Notes: generated by a model not told the origin, from the letters alone. Numbered from the stretch's first letter, positions 1-5,713 are shown. The stretch: 5,717 nucleotides of DNA from Clostridia bacterium (GCA_900769795.1 CAAGHZ010000100.1:1-5717), one strand, 5' to 3'. Translations and numbers: made by a program.

Positions 1-1
1 G

Positions 2-397
2 ATTTTGCTTATAGCTTTTAGGCAGGGTGCGGTATCGGGTATGGTTTGCGGAGGAATCTATGGCGCTATATCCCTGGCAATCGCAGGAGTGATATATCAT
101 CCTATGTCCATATTGCTTGACTATGTGCTTGCATTTGGGCTTTTGGGCATAGCGGGATTTTTCAGAAAGACCACGGCAGGAATCATATGCGGCACCCTTA
201 CAGGTGTGGGAGGAAGGTTTTTAAGTTCCCTTATCAGCGGAGCGGTACTATTTGGAAGTTTTGCCCCTGAGGGACAAAATCCGTGGGTATATTCCCTTGT
301 GTATCAGGCTACATATATGGTGCCCGAACTGATTATTGCAGGGGTTGTTCTTGTGATGCTCTATATAAAGGCAAGCAAACTGTTTAAAGCAAATTAA
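2..397 (+). CDS. thiT: ThiT-family thiamine ECF transporter S component, 3' part (5' end cut by window edge)
   Basis: This is the C-terminal ~131 residues of an integral-membrane substrate-binding (S) subunit, which would work with the shared EcfA/A'/T energy-coupling module to import thiamine. The reading frame is open to the left edge. The TTG at position 5 has no room for a ribosome site and the family is about 180 residues, so roughly 50 N-terminal residues lie outside. Counting from the codon at base 5, the segment HPxxxLLDYxLAFGLLGIAG (32-51) and the segment APEGxNPxVYSLVYxxxYMVPE (87-108) match the ThiT pattern. Hydrophobic stretches at about 8-31, 35-53, 57-83 and 95-122 fit membrane helices. 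Family recognition is from memory. Expected thiamine-contact positions appear changed (Ser75, Phe83 and Gln101, where I recall His, Trp and Asn), so the exact ligand is less certain. The gene ends at TAA 395-397, just before a terminator hairpin. Confidence 0.83.
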   Translation: MLLIAFRQGAVSGMVCGGIYGAISLAIAGVIYHPMSILLDYVLAFGLLGIAGFFRKTTAGIICGTLTGVGGRFLSSLISGAVLFGSFAPEGQNPWVYSLVYQATYMVPELIIAGVVLVMLYIKASKLFKAN

Positions 398-400
398 GAT

Positions 401-435
401 AAAAGCCGTGTTTTGATTTTCAAAACACGGCTTTT
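401..435. terminator. Bidirectional intrinsic terminator between convergent genes
   Basis: A perfect 15-bp inverted repeat (401-415 against 421-435) encloses a 5-nt loop. The GC-rich core GCCGTG/CACGGC is flanked by AAAA on one side and TTTT on the other, so either strand gives a stem ending in a U-run. It begins 4 nt after the thiT stop and ends 1 nt before the stop codon of the small gene on the opposite strand, so it can end transcription from both sides. Confidence 0.88.
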
Positions 436-436
436 G

Positions 437-574
437 TTAAAATGAATAATTTGACATATTTCGCATTATGCCCTTTGCCATCTTTTTTGCCTTTTTTACA
501 GTACGTCTGTCAATCATGGCTACACCCATGCCGATAATCGCACCTGCGAAGAGGCCTGTTGAAAATTTTACCAT
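437..574 (-). CDS. Small membrane protein, 45 aa, YtxH-like architecture
   Basis: I chose the ATG at 574-572 because a GGAGG Shine-Dalgarno (minus strand, 587-583) sits 8 nt upstream. The longer reading from 688 adds a Cys/Phe/Ile-rich N-terminus with no comparable ribosome site. The 45-residue product starts MVKFSTGLFAGAIIG. It has one glycine/alanine-rich hydrophobic segment (about residues 5-21), then a strongly basic segment (DRRTVKKAKKMAKG, 22-35) and a short Met/Asn tail. This single membrane helix followed by a Lys-rich amphipathic helix resembles small YtxH-like proteins of Firmicutes. That is an architectural resemblance, not a firm family assignment. The function is unknown. It is a lone gene, convergent with thiT and divergent from the threonine cluster. 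The strong ribosome site and shared terminator argue that it is expressed. Confidence 0.66.
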   Translation of the reverse strand: MVKFSTGLFAGAIIGMGVAMIDRRTVKKAKKMAKGIMRNMSNYSF

Positions 575-641
575 ATTTGTTGCCTCCGTTTGACGGTAGA
601 TTTTGTTCTGCGTTTTCACACAATATAGTATTTGTAAAAAG

Positions 642-671
642 AATATAAAAATTCGTTTGCAACAATAACAA
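642..671 (-). promoter_or_regulatory. Possible weak sigma-A promoter for the small minus-strand gene
   Basis: On the minus strand TTGTTA (671-666) and TATATT (647-642) are separated by 18 nt, which are 4/6 and 5/6 matches to consensus. It would place transcription start roughly 60 nt upstream of the small gene's ATG. The region is very AT-rich, so a chance match is quite possible. Confidence 0.28.
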
Positions 672-699
672 TTATTTACAAAAAACAAGCAAAAAATCC

Positions 700-728
700 T
701 TGACGTAAAGGTATTTTTGTTGTATGAT
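700..728 (+). promoter_or_regulatory. Strong sigma-A promoter for the DUF1015-hom-thrB-lysC cluster
   Basis: TTGACG (700-705) and TATGAT (723-728) are separated by exactly 17 nt, each a 5/6 match to the vegetative consensus. The expected start near 735 leaves a leader of about 90 nt before the ATG at 824. I see no riboswitch, T-box or attenuator-like hairpin in that leader. Only a weak 5-bp pairing (ACAGA/TCTGT, about 774-793) is visible, so the sequence does not show how the operon is regulated. Confidence 0.78.
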
Positions 729-823
729 TAATTATTATACCATTTTATCGTACGGGTGAAAAAGGTTGAGTTAACAGAAGAAAAAAATCTGTATAAAGTT
801 TTATGACAGAAAGGATGATTTAT

Positions 824-2146
824 ATGGCAAAGGTAGTACCTTTTTGCGGAATGCGTTACAACACGGATAAGATTAAAAACCTTGCAGATGTTATTGCCCT
901 GCCCTATGACATTATATCCGAAGAAGACCAGCAAAAGCTTTATAATATGAGTGAGAATAACATAGTTCGTGTTGACTATGGTATGGGGCAGGAAGACGAC
1001 ACCGAGGATTATAACCGCTATACCAGAGGCGGGGCGCTTTTGAGAAACTGGATAGAGGAGCAAATCCTTGTCCGTGACAGCAACCCTGCATTTTATGTTT
1101 ACGAGCAGATTTTTTCTTTGAATGACGGTAAGGCGGCACATTCTCTAAAAGGTATAATATCTCTTGTTGAACTTTGCGAGTATGCAGACAGGATTGTTAT
1201 TCCCCATGAAGAGGCAGTGTCAAAAGAGACAACCGACAGAATAAATGTTATGAGGGCAACGGGGGCAAACACAAGCCCTGTATATTGTCTTTATCCCGAT
1301 GCAGAAGAAAGGATTGCAAACTTTATAGAAGAAAAAACCGACGAAGCCCCCGATATCAGTTTTGAATCATCTGAGGGTGTGTGGCAGAATATCTGGATTA
1401 TGGATGATAAAGAAACAACCTCTGCAATAAGCAAGATGTTTGAAGACAAGCAGTTGTTTATCGCAGACGGACATCACAGATACGAGACCGCACTTGAATA
1501 CAGACGCGAGAGACACGAGGCAGACGGCACAACAGACAAAAGCAAAGACTATGACTACATTATGATGATGCTTGTTTCCATGTCAAGCGGTGGCTTGTTT
1601 ACTTTCCCGACTCACAGACTTGTTCGGGGGATTGAGCATTTTGATGAGGTGTTGACGGTAAGTGTTCTGACTCAGGAATTTTTAGTGTCAAAGATTCACT
1701 TTACAGAGGGTGATTTTGCTAAGATAATAACCGACAGACTTGCAAACACAGTTGATGAAAAGTTGTTTGCAATGTATACGGGCAAGAACTATTATTATCT
1801 GCTAAAACTTAAAGATACAAAGCGTGTTGACAGTGTAATTGCGGATAAGTCAGAGGCGTACAGGCATCTGGATGTTATGCTGCTTCGGAAGATGATACTT
1901 GAAGAGTGCTTTAACATAGACGAAGAAGAAGCAAAGCAGAATACAAGACTTGTGTACACCCGTGATGCCAAGGAGGCTGTTGCGGCAGTTAAGGAAGGAA
2001 CCTATCAGTGCGCTTTTCTGATAAATCCGACCAAGGTGTCAGAACTTTACGGCGTTGCCAAAGCAGGAGAGAGGATGCCGAGAGAGTCTACACACTTCTG
2101 GCCAAAACTTGTAAGCGGGCTTGTGATAAACAAATTTGAGGATTAG
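824..2146 (+). CDS. DUF1015 family protein (COG4198-type), function unknown
   Basis: The 440-residue protein is full length for DUF1015 (Pfam PF06245 from memory). The ATG at 824 is preferred over the in-frame ATG at 803. It has an AGAAAGGA ribosome site (808-815) 8 nt upstream, and the product then begins MAKVVPFCGMRYN, typical of the family. Family hallmarks are: PYDIISEE (28-35); PHEEAVSKETTDRINVM (127-143); the signature IADGHHRYETAL (213-224); THRLVRG (263-269); and the C-terminal MPRESTHFWPKLVSGLV (418-434), close to the usual MPxKSTYFYPK block. No signal peptide or membrane helix is visible, so it is probably cytosolic. The DGHHR block resembles the active-site motif of ParB-like free-serine kinases (SerK, SbnI), but that link is inference. 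It is the first gene of the cluster, 38 nt before hom with no terminator between, which suggests a role tied to hydroxy-amino-acid metabolism. No enzymatic activity can be assigned from sequence alone. Confidence 0.93.
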   Translation: MAKVVPFCGMRYNTDKIKNLADVIALPYDIISEEDQQKLYNMSENNIVRVDYGMGQEDDTEDYNRYTRGGALLRNWIEEQILVRDSNPAFYVYEQIFSLNDGKAAHSLKGIISLVELCEYADRIVIPHEEAVSKETTDRINVMRATGANTSPVYCLYPDAEERIANFIEEKTDEAPDISFESSEGVWQNIWIMDDKETTSAISKMFEDKQLFIADGHHRYETALEYRRERHEADGTTDKSKDYDYIMMMLVSMSSGGLFTFPTHRLVRGIEHFDEVLTVSVLTQEFLVSKIHFTEGDFAKIITDRLANTVDEKLFAMYTGKNYYYLLKLKDTKRVDSVIADKSEAYRHLDVMLLRKMILEECFNIDEEEAKQNTRLVYTRDAKEAVAAVKEGTYQCAFLINPTKVSELYGVAKAGERMPRESTHFWPKLVSGLVINKFED

Positions 2147-2184
2147 CGATAACCGATATACAATTTGAAAGGATAAGATAAGGT

Positions 2185-3408
2185 ATGAAAATAGCGATAA
2201 TGGGATTTGGAGTTGTCGGCAGCGGTGTCGGCGAGATAATATCAAACTCCCCTGACTCACTTAAAAAACGTTGCGGAGAAGAAGTCGAGATAACCAGAAT
2301 TCTTGATTTGAGAGATTTTCCCGACAGTAAGTACAAATGCTTTACAAAGAACTTTGAGGATATACTAAACGATGACGAAATCGAAATCGTTTTAGAGGTT
2401 ATGGGCGGAACAAATCCTGCCTATGACTTTACAAAGAGGCTTCTTATGGCAGGCAAGCATGTGGTTACTTCAAACAAAGAACTTGTTGCAAAACATGGTA
2501 CAGAACTTCTCGGCATCGCAAAAGAGAAGAACATCAACTATCTGTTTGAGGCAAGTGTTGGCGGTGGTATTCCTATTATCCGTCCGCTTTATTCAAGCCT
2601 TGTGTCAAATGAACTTACAGATGTTGTAGGTATCCTCAATGGCACAACCAACTATATCCTGACACAGATGATAAAGGAAGGGGCGTCCTTTGAAACTGCA
2701 CTTAGCGGTGCACAGGAAAAGGGCTATGCCGAAAAAGACCCGACAGCAGATGTAGAGGGTCACGATACCTGCCGCAAGATTGCAATACTTGCATCCCTTG
2801 CTTTTGGCAGATATGTAGACAGTGAAGAGATTCAGACAGAGGGTATCACAAAGATTACCTTAGAAGACGTTGCGTACGCTGCAGAACTTGGCAGCGTGAT
2901 AAAACTCGTTGGTATGGCACAACGCACACAAGACGGCGTTTTTGCAAGAGTATGCCCTGCAATTTTGAAGAAAGAACATCCTCTTGGCGGAATCGACGAT
3001 GTGTTCAACGGTATTCTCGTCAGAGGAGACGGTCTTGGCGATGTAATGTTCTACGGCAGAGGCGCAGGTTCGCTTCCTACTGCAAGTGCGGTTGTGTCCG
3101 ATGTAATCGAGATAGTTAAACACAAAGACAGTCACATTCTTCTTGGTTGGCAGGAAGGCAAAGAAGGATATCTCAAAAACGCAGATGAGCAGGTGTTCAG
3201 ATACTATATTCGTGTCGCAGGAGAACAGGGTAAATCCGCAGAGTTCTGTCGCGACGGATTTAATGTAATCGTCCTTGACGGAGAGAAGTATCAAAACGAG
3301 TTTGCAATTGTCACACCTGAGATGACAGGTGCAGAGATAGAGGAATTTAAACAGTCAGAGCTTGCCGCATATAATATATTGGGAAGCATAAGGCTGGTGA
3401 ATCAATAA
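2185..3408 (+). CDS. hom: Homoserine dehydrogenase with shortened C-terminal domain
   Basis: This enzyme reduces L-aspartate-4-semialdehyde to L-homoserine with NAD(P)H, the first step committed to threonine and methionine. Residues 1-19 carry the Rossmann nucleotide loop (GFGVVGSG, 7-14). VVTSNKELVAKHG (93-105) includes the conserved Lys98. GGGIPIIRPL (126-135) and GILNGTTNYIL (149-159) are family signatures. DPTADVEGHDTCRKIAIL (185-202) supplies the catalytic pair Asp194 and Lys198. At 407 residues it is somewhat shorter than Gram-positive enzymes of about 430, which end in a regulatory ACT domain. Here residues 337-407 begin with an ACT-like strand (FRYYIRV) and end with IRLV, but lack the usual RPGVLAxI...FGxxxISI segment. 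Start choice: ATG at 2185 with GAAAGGA (2167-2173) 11 nt upstream. The stop overlaps the thrB start by one base. The core is intact and the enzyme is probably active. Confidence 0.97.
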   Translation: MKIAIMGFGVVGSGVGEIISNSPDSLKKRCGEEVEITRILDLRDFPDSKYKCFTKNFEDILNDDEIEIVLEVMGGTNPAYDFTKRLLMAGKHVVTSNKELVAKHGTELLGIAKEKNINYLFEASVGGGIPIIRPLYSSLVSNELTDVVGILNGTTNYILTQMIKEGASFETALSGAQEKGYAEKDPTADVEGHDTCRKIAILASLAFGRYVDSEEIQTEGITKITLEDVAYAAELGSVIKLVGMAQRTQDGVFARVCPAILKKEHPLGGIDDVFNGILVRGDGLGDVMFYGRGAGSLPTASAVVSDVIEIVKHKDSHILLGWQEGKEGYLKNADEQVFRYYIRVAGEQGKSAEFCRDGFNVIVLDGEKYQNEFAIVTPEMTGAEIEEFKQSELAAYNILGSIRLVNQ

Positions 3409-4304
3409 TGGTTAAAATAAGGGTTCCTGCAACAAGCGCCAATATGGGCGCGGGGTTTGACAGTCTTGGCGTGGCTCTTGGACTTTACAACTATGTATCC
3501 GCAGAAGAAACCGATGGAGGATTGGTCATTGACATCCTTGATGAGACGGCCAAATTTTTGCCAAAGGACGAGAAGAACCTGATTTATAAATCAATGAAGG
3601 CGCTTTTTGACAGGGTGGGGTACAGCCCAAAGGGACTTCATATTGTTCTTGAGAACAATATAATGGTTACCCGTGGCCTTGGCAGCAGCAGCGCAGGAAT
3701 CGTCGGCGGTCTTATGGCGGCAAACGAACTCTGCGGCGGCAAAGTTTCCAAAGAAGAAATCCTTGAGATGGCGGCAGAGATAGAGGGGCATCCAGATAAT
3801 GTCGCACCTGCGATTTTTGGCGGGCTTACCGTAAATGTGCCCGACCGTGGCAAGATAAGGTATGTAAAAACAGATGTACCTGATGATTTAAGGTTTGTTG
3901 CCTTTGTGCCTGAGTTTTATCTGCAGACAAAGAAATCAAGAGGCGTGTTGCCAAAGAGCGTCTCTATGGGTGATGCAGTATACAACACAGGCAGAAGTGC
4001 TCTTTTAGTGACAAGCATTATGATGGGTAAGTACGAAAATATCCGTACAGCCGTTGGCGACAGACTGCATCAGAGATACAGAAAAAAGCTGATACCGCAC
4101 ATAGATGTTTTGTTTGAAAAGGCATACGCCGAGGGGGCGCTTGGTGTTTACCTCAGCGGAGCGGGGCCGACGGTTATTGCAATTGTGGATAAGAGTAATA
4201 CAATGTTTGAAAAAAGTTTTGATAAATTTCTTACCGGCAAGATGGGCGCATGGAATATACACACACTGTATGCAGATAATGCCGGAGCGGAGATTTGCAA
4301 ATAA
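3408..4304 (+). CDS. thrB: Homoserine kinase, GHMP family
   Basis: This cytosolic enzyme phosphorylates L-homoserine with ATP to O-phospho-L-homoserine, the substrate of threonine synthase. At 298 residues it is of normal length. All three GHMP signatures are present: the N-terminal PATSANMGAGFDSLGVAL (7-24), the ATP-binding glycine loop TRGLGSSSAGIVGGL (88-102), and the C-terminal GVYLSGAGPTVIAIV (246-260). EGHPDNVAPAIFGG (126-139) contains the conserved Glu expected to hold Mg2+, and NTGRSALLV (193-201) matches the conserved substrate-side region. The ATG at 3408 shares its A with the hom stop (TAATG). A GGTGA site (3396-3400) lies 7 nt upstream inside hom, so translation is probably coupled and the two enzymes made in fixed ratio. 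Threonine synthase (thrC), often adjacent, is not in the window. Confidence 0.97.
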   Translation: MVKIRVPATSANMGAGFDSLGVALGLYNYVSAEETDGGLVIDILDETAKFLPKDEKNLIYKSMKALFDRVGYSPKGLHIVLENNIMVTRGLGSSSAGIVGGLMAANELCGGKVSKEEILEMAAEIEGHPDNVAPAIFGGLTVNVPDRGKIRYVKTDVPDDLRFVAFVPEFYLQTKKSRGVLPKSVSMGDAVYNTGRSALLVTSIMMGKYENIRTAVGDRLHQRYRKKLIPHIDVLFEKAYAEGALGVYLSGAGPTVIAIVDKSNTMFEKSFDKFLTGKMGAWNIHTLYADNAGAEICK

Positions 4305-4335
4305 AATAGTTTTAAAGTAAAGTTTATATAAATAT

Positions 4336-4342
4336 GGAGGGG
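4336..4342 (+). promoter_or_regulatory. Shine-Dalgarno that sets the lysC start at TTG 4349
   Basis: GGAGGGG (4336-4342) lies 8 nt (counting from GGAGG) before the TTG at 4349-4351. The in-frame ATG at 4334 overlaps this element, so it cannot use it and has only AT-rich sequence upstream. Starting at TTG gives MALIVQKFGG, the usual aspartokinase N-terminus. Confidence 0.85.
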
Positions 4343-4348
4343 TGTAAA

Positions 4349-5554
4349 TTGGCACTTATAGTACAAAAGTTTGGCGGCAGCTCTGTTGCAGATGCTGCAA
4401 AGGTCAACAATGTAGCAAATCGTGTAGTTGAAACCGCAAGAAACGGCAACAAGGTTGTTGTGGTTGTATCCGCACAGGGTGATACTACTGACGATTTGAT
4501 TGCAAAGGCAGAAGAAATCAATCCTTCTGCATCCTTAAGAGAGATGGATATGCTCTTATCAAGCGGTGAGCAAATCTCAATTGCTCTTCTTGCAATGGCG
4601 ATTGAAAAACTTCACCATCCTGTAATTTCTCTTACCGGCTGGCAGGCAGGTTTTAAAACCAATGCAGTATCAGGTAACGCGAGAATTGACAGAATCGACA
4701 CAGAGCGCATGAAGGCAGAACTTGACAGAAACAATATCGTAATTGTTGCAGGTTTCCAGGGCGTAAACAAGTATGACGACATAACAACTCTTGGTCGTGG
4801 CGGAAGTGACACATCAGCGGTTGCCATTGCGGCAGCGCTCAACGCCGACAAGTGTGAAATCTATACAGATGTTGACGGCGTATACACAGCAGACCCAAGA
4901 ATTGTTAAGGATGCACAGAAGCTTGAAGAAATCACCTATGATGAGATGCTTGAACTTGCAAGCCTTGGTGCAAACGTGCTTCACAACCGCTCGGTTGAGA
5001 TGGCAAAGAAGTATAATGTAAAACTTGAAGTAAAGTCAAGTTTTGAGAAGATTGACGGAACCGTTGTTAAGGAGGTAACTAAAGTGGAAAAAATGTTAAT
5101 CAGGGGCGTTGCCCGCGATAATGATGTTGCAAGAATTGCAGTAGTAGGAGTTGAGGATACACCGGGGATTGCTTTTAAGATTTTCTCAGAACTTGCTAAA
5201 AAAGGCATAAACGTAGATATGATTCTTCAGTCTATCGGCAGAGAGGGTACAAAGGATATCGCATTCACAGTTACAAAGGCAAAGATGAAGGCAACACTTG
5301 ATGCACTTGAAGAACTTAAAGACACACTCTCATATCAGGAAGTAAACAGCCGTGATGATTTGAGCAAGGTTTCAATTGTTGGCGCAGGTATGGTTACAAA
5401 CCCCGGCGTTGCAGCAAAGATGTTTGAGGCACTTTTTGCGGCAGACATAAACATCCATATGATTGCTACATCCGAGATAAAGGTATCTGTCCTTATCAAT
5501 CAGTCAAAGGCTGAAAAGGCAGTTCAGGTTATCCACGATAAGTTCAACGTATAA
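4349..5554 (+). CDS. lysC: Aspartokinase (alpha subunit), two C-terminal ACT domains
   Basis: This enzyme phosphorylates L-aspartate to L-4-aspartyl phosphate, the entry reaction for lysine, diaminopimelate, threonine and methionine. Starting from TTG the product is 401 residues. The amino-acid-kinase domain covers about 1-240: KFGGSSV (7-13), VSAQGDTTDDLI (40-51), SSGEQIS (71-77), FQG (136-138), TLGRGGSDTSAVAIA (147-161) and YTDVDGVYTADPRIV (172-186). Two ACT domains follow, about 262-325 (VVGVEDTPGIAFKIF, QSI) and 340-401 (VSIVGAGMVTNPGVAAKMF, then MIATSEIKVSVLI), expected to bind a feedback amino acid such as lysine or threonine. This short, two-ACT form is like Bacillus subtilis aspartokinase II. 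A strong in-frame internal start at GTG 5084 probably makes a separate beta subunit. The gene lies 44 nt after thrB with no terminator between and is followed by one. Which amino acid inhibits it cannot be read from the sequence. Confidence 0.97.
   Translation: MALIVQKFGGSSVADAAKVNNVANRVVETARNGNKVVVVVSAQGDTTDDLIAKAEEINPSASLREMDMLLSSGEQISIALLAMAIEKLHHPVISLTGWQAGFKTNAVSGNARIDRIDTERMKAELDRNNIVIVAGFQGVNKYDDITTLGRGGSDTSAVAIAAALNADKCEIYTDVDGVYTADPRIVKDAQKLEEITYDEMLELASLGANVLHNRSVEMAKKYNVKLEVKSSFEKIDGTVVKEVTKVEKMLIRGVARDNDVARIAVVGVEDTPGIAFKIFSELAKKGINVDMILQSIGREGTKDIAFTVTKAKMKATLDALEELKDTLSYQEVNSRDDLSKVSIVGAGMVTNPGVAAKMFEALFAADINIHMIATSEIKVSVLINQSKAEKAVQVIHDKFNV
5069..5076 (+). promoter_or_regulatory. 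Internal Shine-Dalgarno within lysC
   Basis: AAGGAGGT (5069-5076) is a full complement to the 3' end of 16S rRNA. Counted from GGAGG, it sits 8 nt before the in-frame GTG 5084-5086. It is stronger than the ribosome sites of hom or thrB, although it lies inside coding sequence, where it encodes part of Lys-Glu-Val. Confidence 0.75.
5084..5554 (+). CDS. lysC: Nested aspartokinase beta (regulatory) subunit, internal start in lysC
   Basis: An in-frame GTG at lysC codon 246, 8 nt after an AAGGAGGT element, would give a 156-residue product (VEKMLIRGVARDNDVARI onward, with initiator Met) made only of the two ACT domains. The junction falls exactly in the linker between the kinase domain and ACT1. 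In Bacillus subtilis aspartokinase II the same gene makes a 408-residue alpha and an approximately 163-residue beta subunit from an internal start at the equivalent place, giving an alpha2beta2 enzyme. What is seen here is the ribosome site, frame and domain boundary. That the beta chain is made is inferred by analogy. A second in-frame ATG at 5093 is 17 nt from the site and less likely. Confidence 0.66.
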   Translation: MEKMLIRGVARDNDVARIAVVGVEDTPGIAFKIFSELAKKGINVDMILQSIGREGTKDIAFTVTKAKMKATLDALEELKDTLSYQEVNSRDDLSKVSIVGAGMVTNPGVAAKMFEALFAADINIHMIATSEIKVSVLINQSKAEKAVQVIHDKFNV

Positions 5555-5569
5555 TTAATAAGTGTGTTT

Positions 5570-5602
5570 GCGAAGTGCCTCGATGGGCACTTCGCTGTTT
5601 TA
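5570..5602 (+). terminator. Intrinsic terminator of the threonine/aspartokinase operon
   Basis: A perfect 10-bp stem (GCGAAGTGCC, 5570-5579, against 5586-5595) with a 6-nt loop is followed by TGTTTTAT. It begins 15 nt after the lysC stop and is the first hairpin-plus-U-run after the operon promoter, so the four genes probably form one transcription unit. Confidence 0.87.
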
Positions 5603-5653
5603 TAGACAGATGAGAAGTTAAAAGCGGTATAACTGTAATGGGAATGACAATAA

Positions 5654-5677
5654 GTGCAGATATGGAATAATCTGCAC
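5654..5677. repeat. Inverted repeat (8-bp hairpin) of unknown role
   Basis: GTGCAGAT (5654-5661) pairs perfectly with ATCTGCAC (5670-5677) across an 8-nt loop. On the plus strand CTGAGTTTT follows, so the U-run is offset and short. It could be a weak second terminator, an operator, or part of a leader for a gene beyond the window. Positions 5603-5717 contain no credible coding sequence. Confidence 0.45.
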
Positions 5678-5684
5678 CTGAGTT

Positions 5685-5713
5685 TTGCAAAATAGATAAA
5701 AAGCATTTATAAG
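5685..5713 (+). promoter_or_regulatory. Possible promoter for a gene to the right of the window
   Basis: TTGCAA (5685-5690) and TATAAG (5708-5713) are 17 nt apart, 4/6 and 5/6 matches to the sigma-A consensus. It lies just after the 5654-5677 inverted repeat. The AT-rich background makes a chance match possible. Confidence 0.3.

Noticed and set aside
437..688. Long 83-residue form of the small minus-strand protein
   Set aside because: The extra N-terminus is Cys/Phe/Ile/Asn-rich and translates AT-rich intergenic DNA, while the strong GGAGG precisely serves the internal ATG at 574.
774..793. Small ACAGA/TCTGT pairing in the operon leader as an attenuator
   Set aside because: It is only 5 bp with a large A-rich loop and no U-run, so too weak to be a terminator or riboswitch element.
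803..823. Earlier in-frame ATG for the DUF1015 gene
   Set aside because: The AAAGGA site lies downstream of it, within the proposed extra codons, at ideal distance from the ATG at 824, and the family normally begins with MAKxxPFxGxRY.
728..1141. A 137-codon reading frame on the minus strand across the DUF1015 start
   Set aside because: It overlaps the start of a clearly conserved plus-strand gene and its promoter, has no ribosome site, and the product looks like no protein family I know. It is a shadow frame.
2860..3294. A 144-codon minus-strand reading frame inside hom
   Set aside because: It lies fully inside hom, and the Cys/Phe/His-rich product is typical of antisense frames of coding DNA. 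No upstream ribosome site was seen.
4295..4333. Possible promoter between thrB and lysC (TTGCAA then TAAAGT)
   Set aside because: Both elements are poor matches (4/6 each) in an AT-rich spacer of only 44 nt, so there is not enough support to claim a separate lysC promoter.
4005..4355. Minus-strand frame across the thrB/lysC junction
   Set aside because: It overlaps two solid genes, and its composition and lack of initiation signals fit a shadow frame.
5524..5706. 60-codon minus-strand frame after lysC
   Set aside because: It reads through both hairpins, including the lysC terminator, and ends inside lysC. There is no ribosome site or recognisable protein character.
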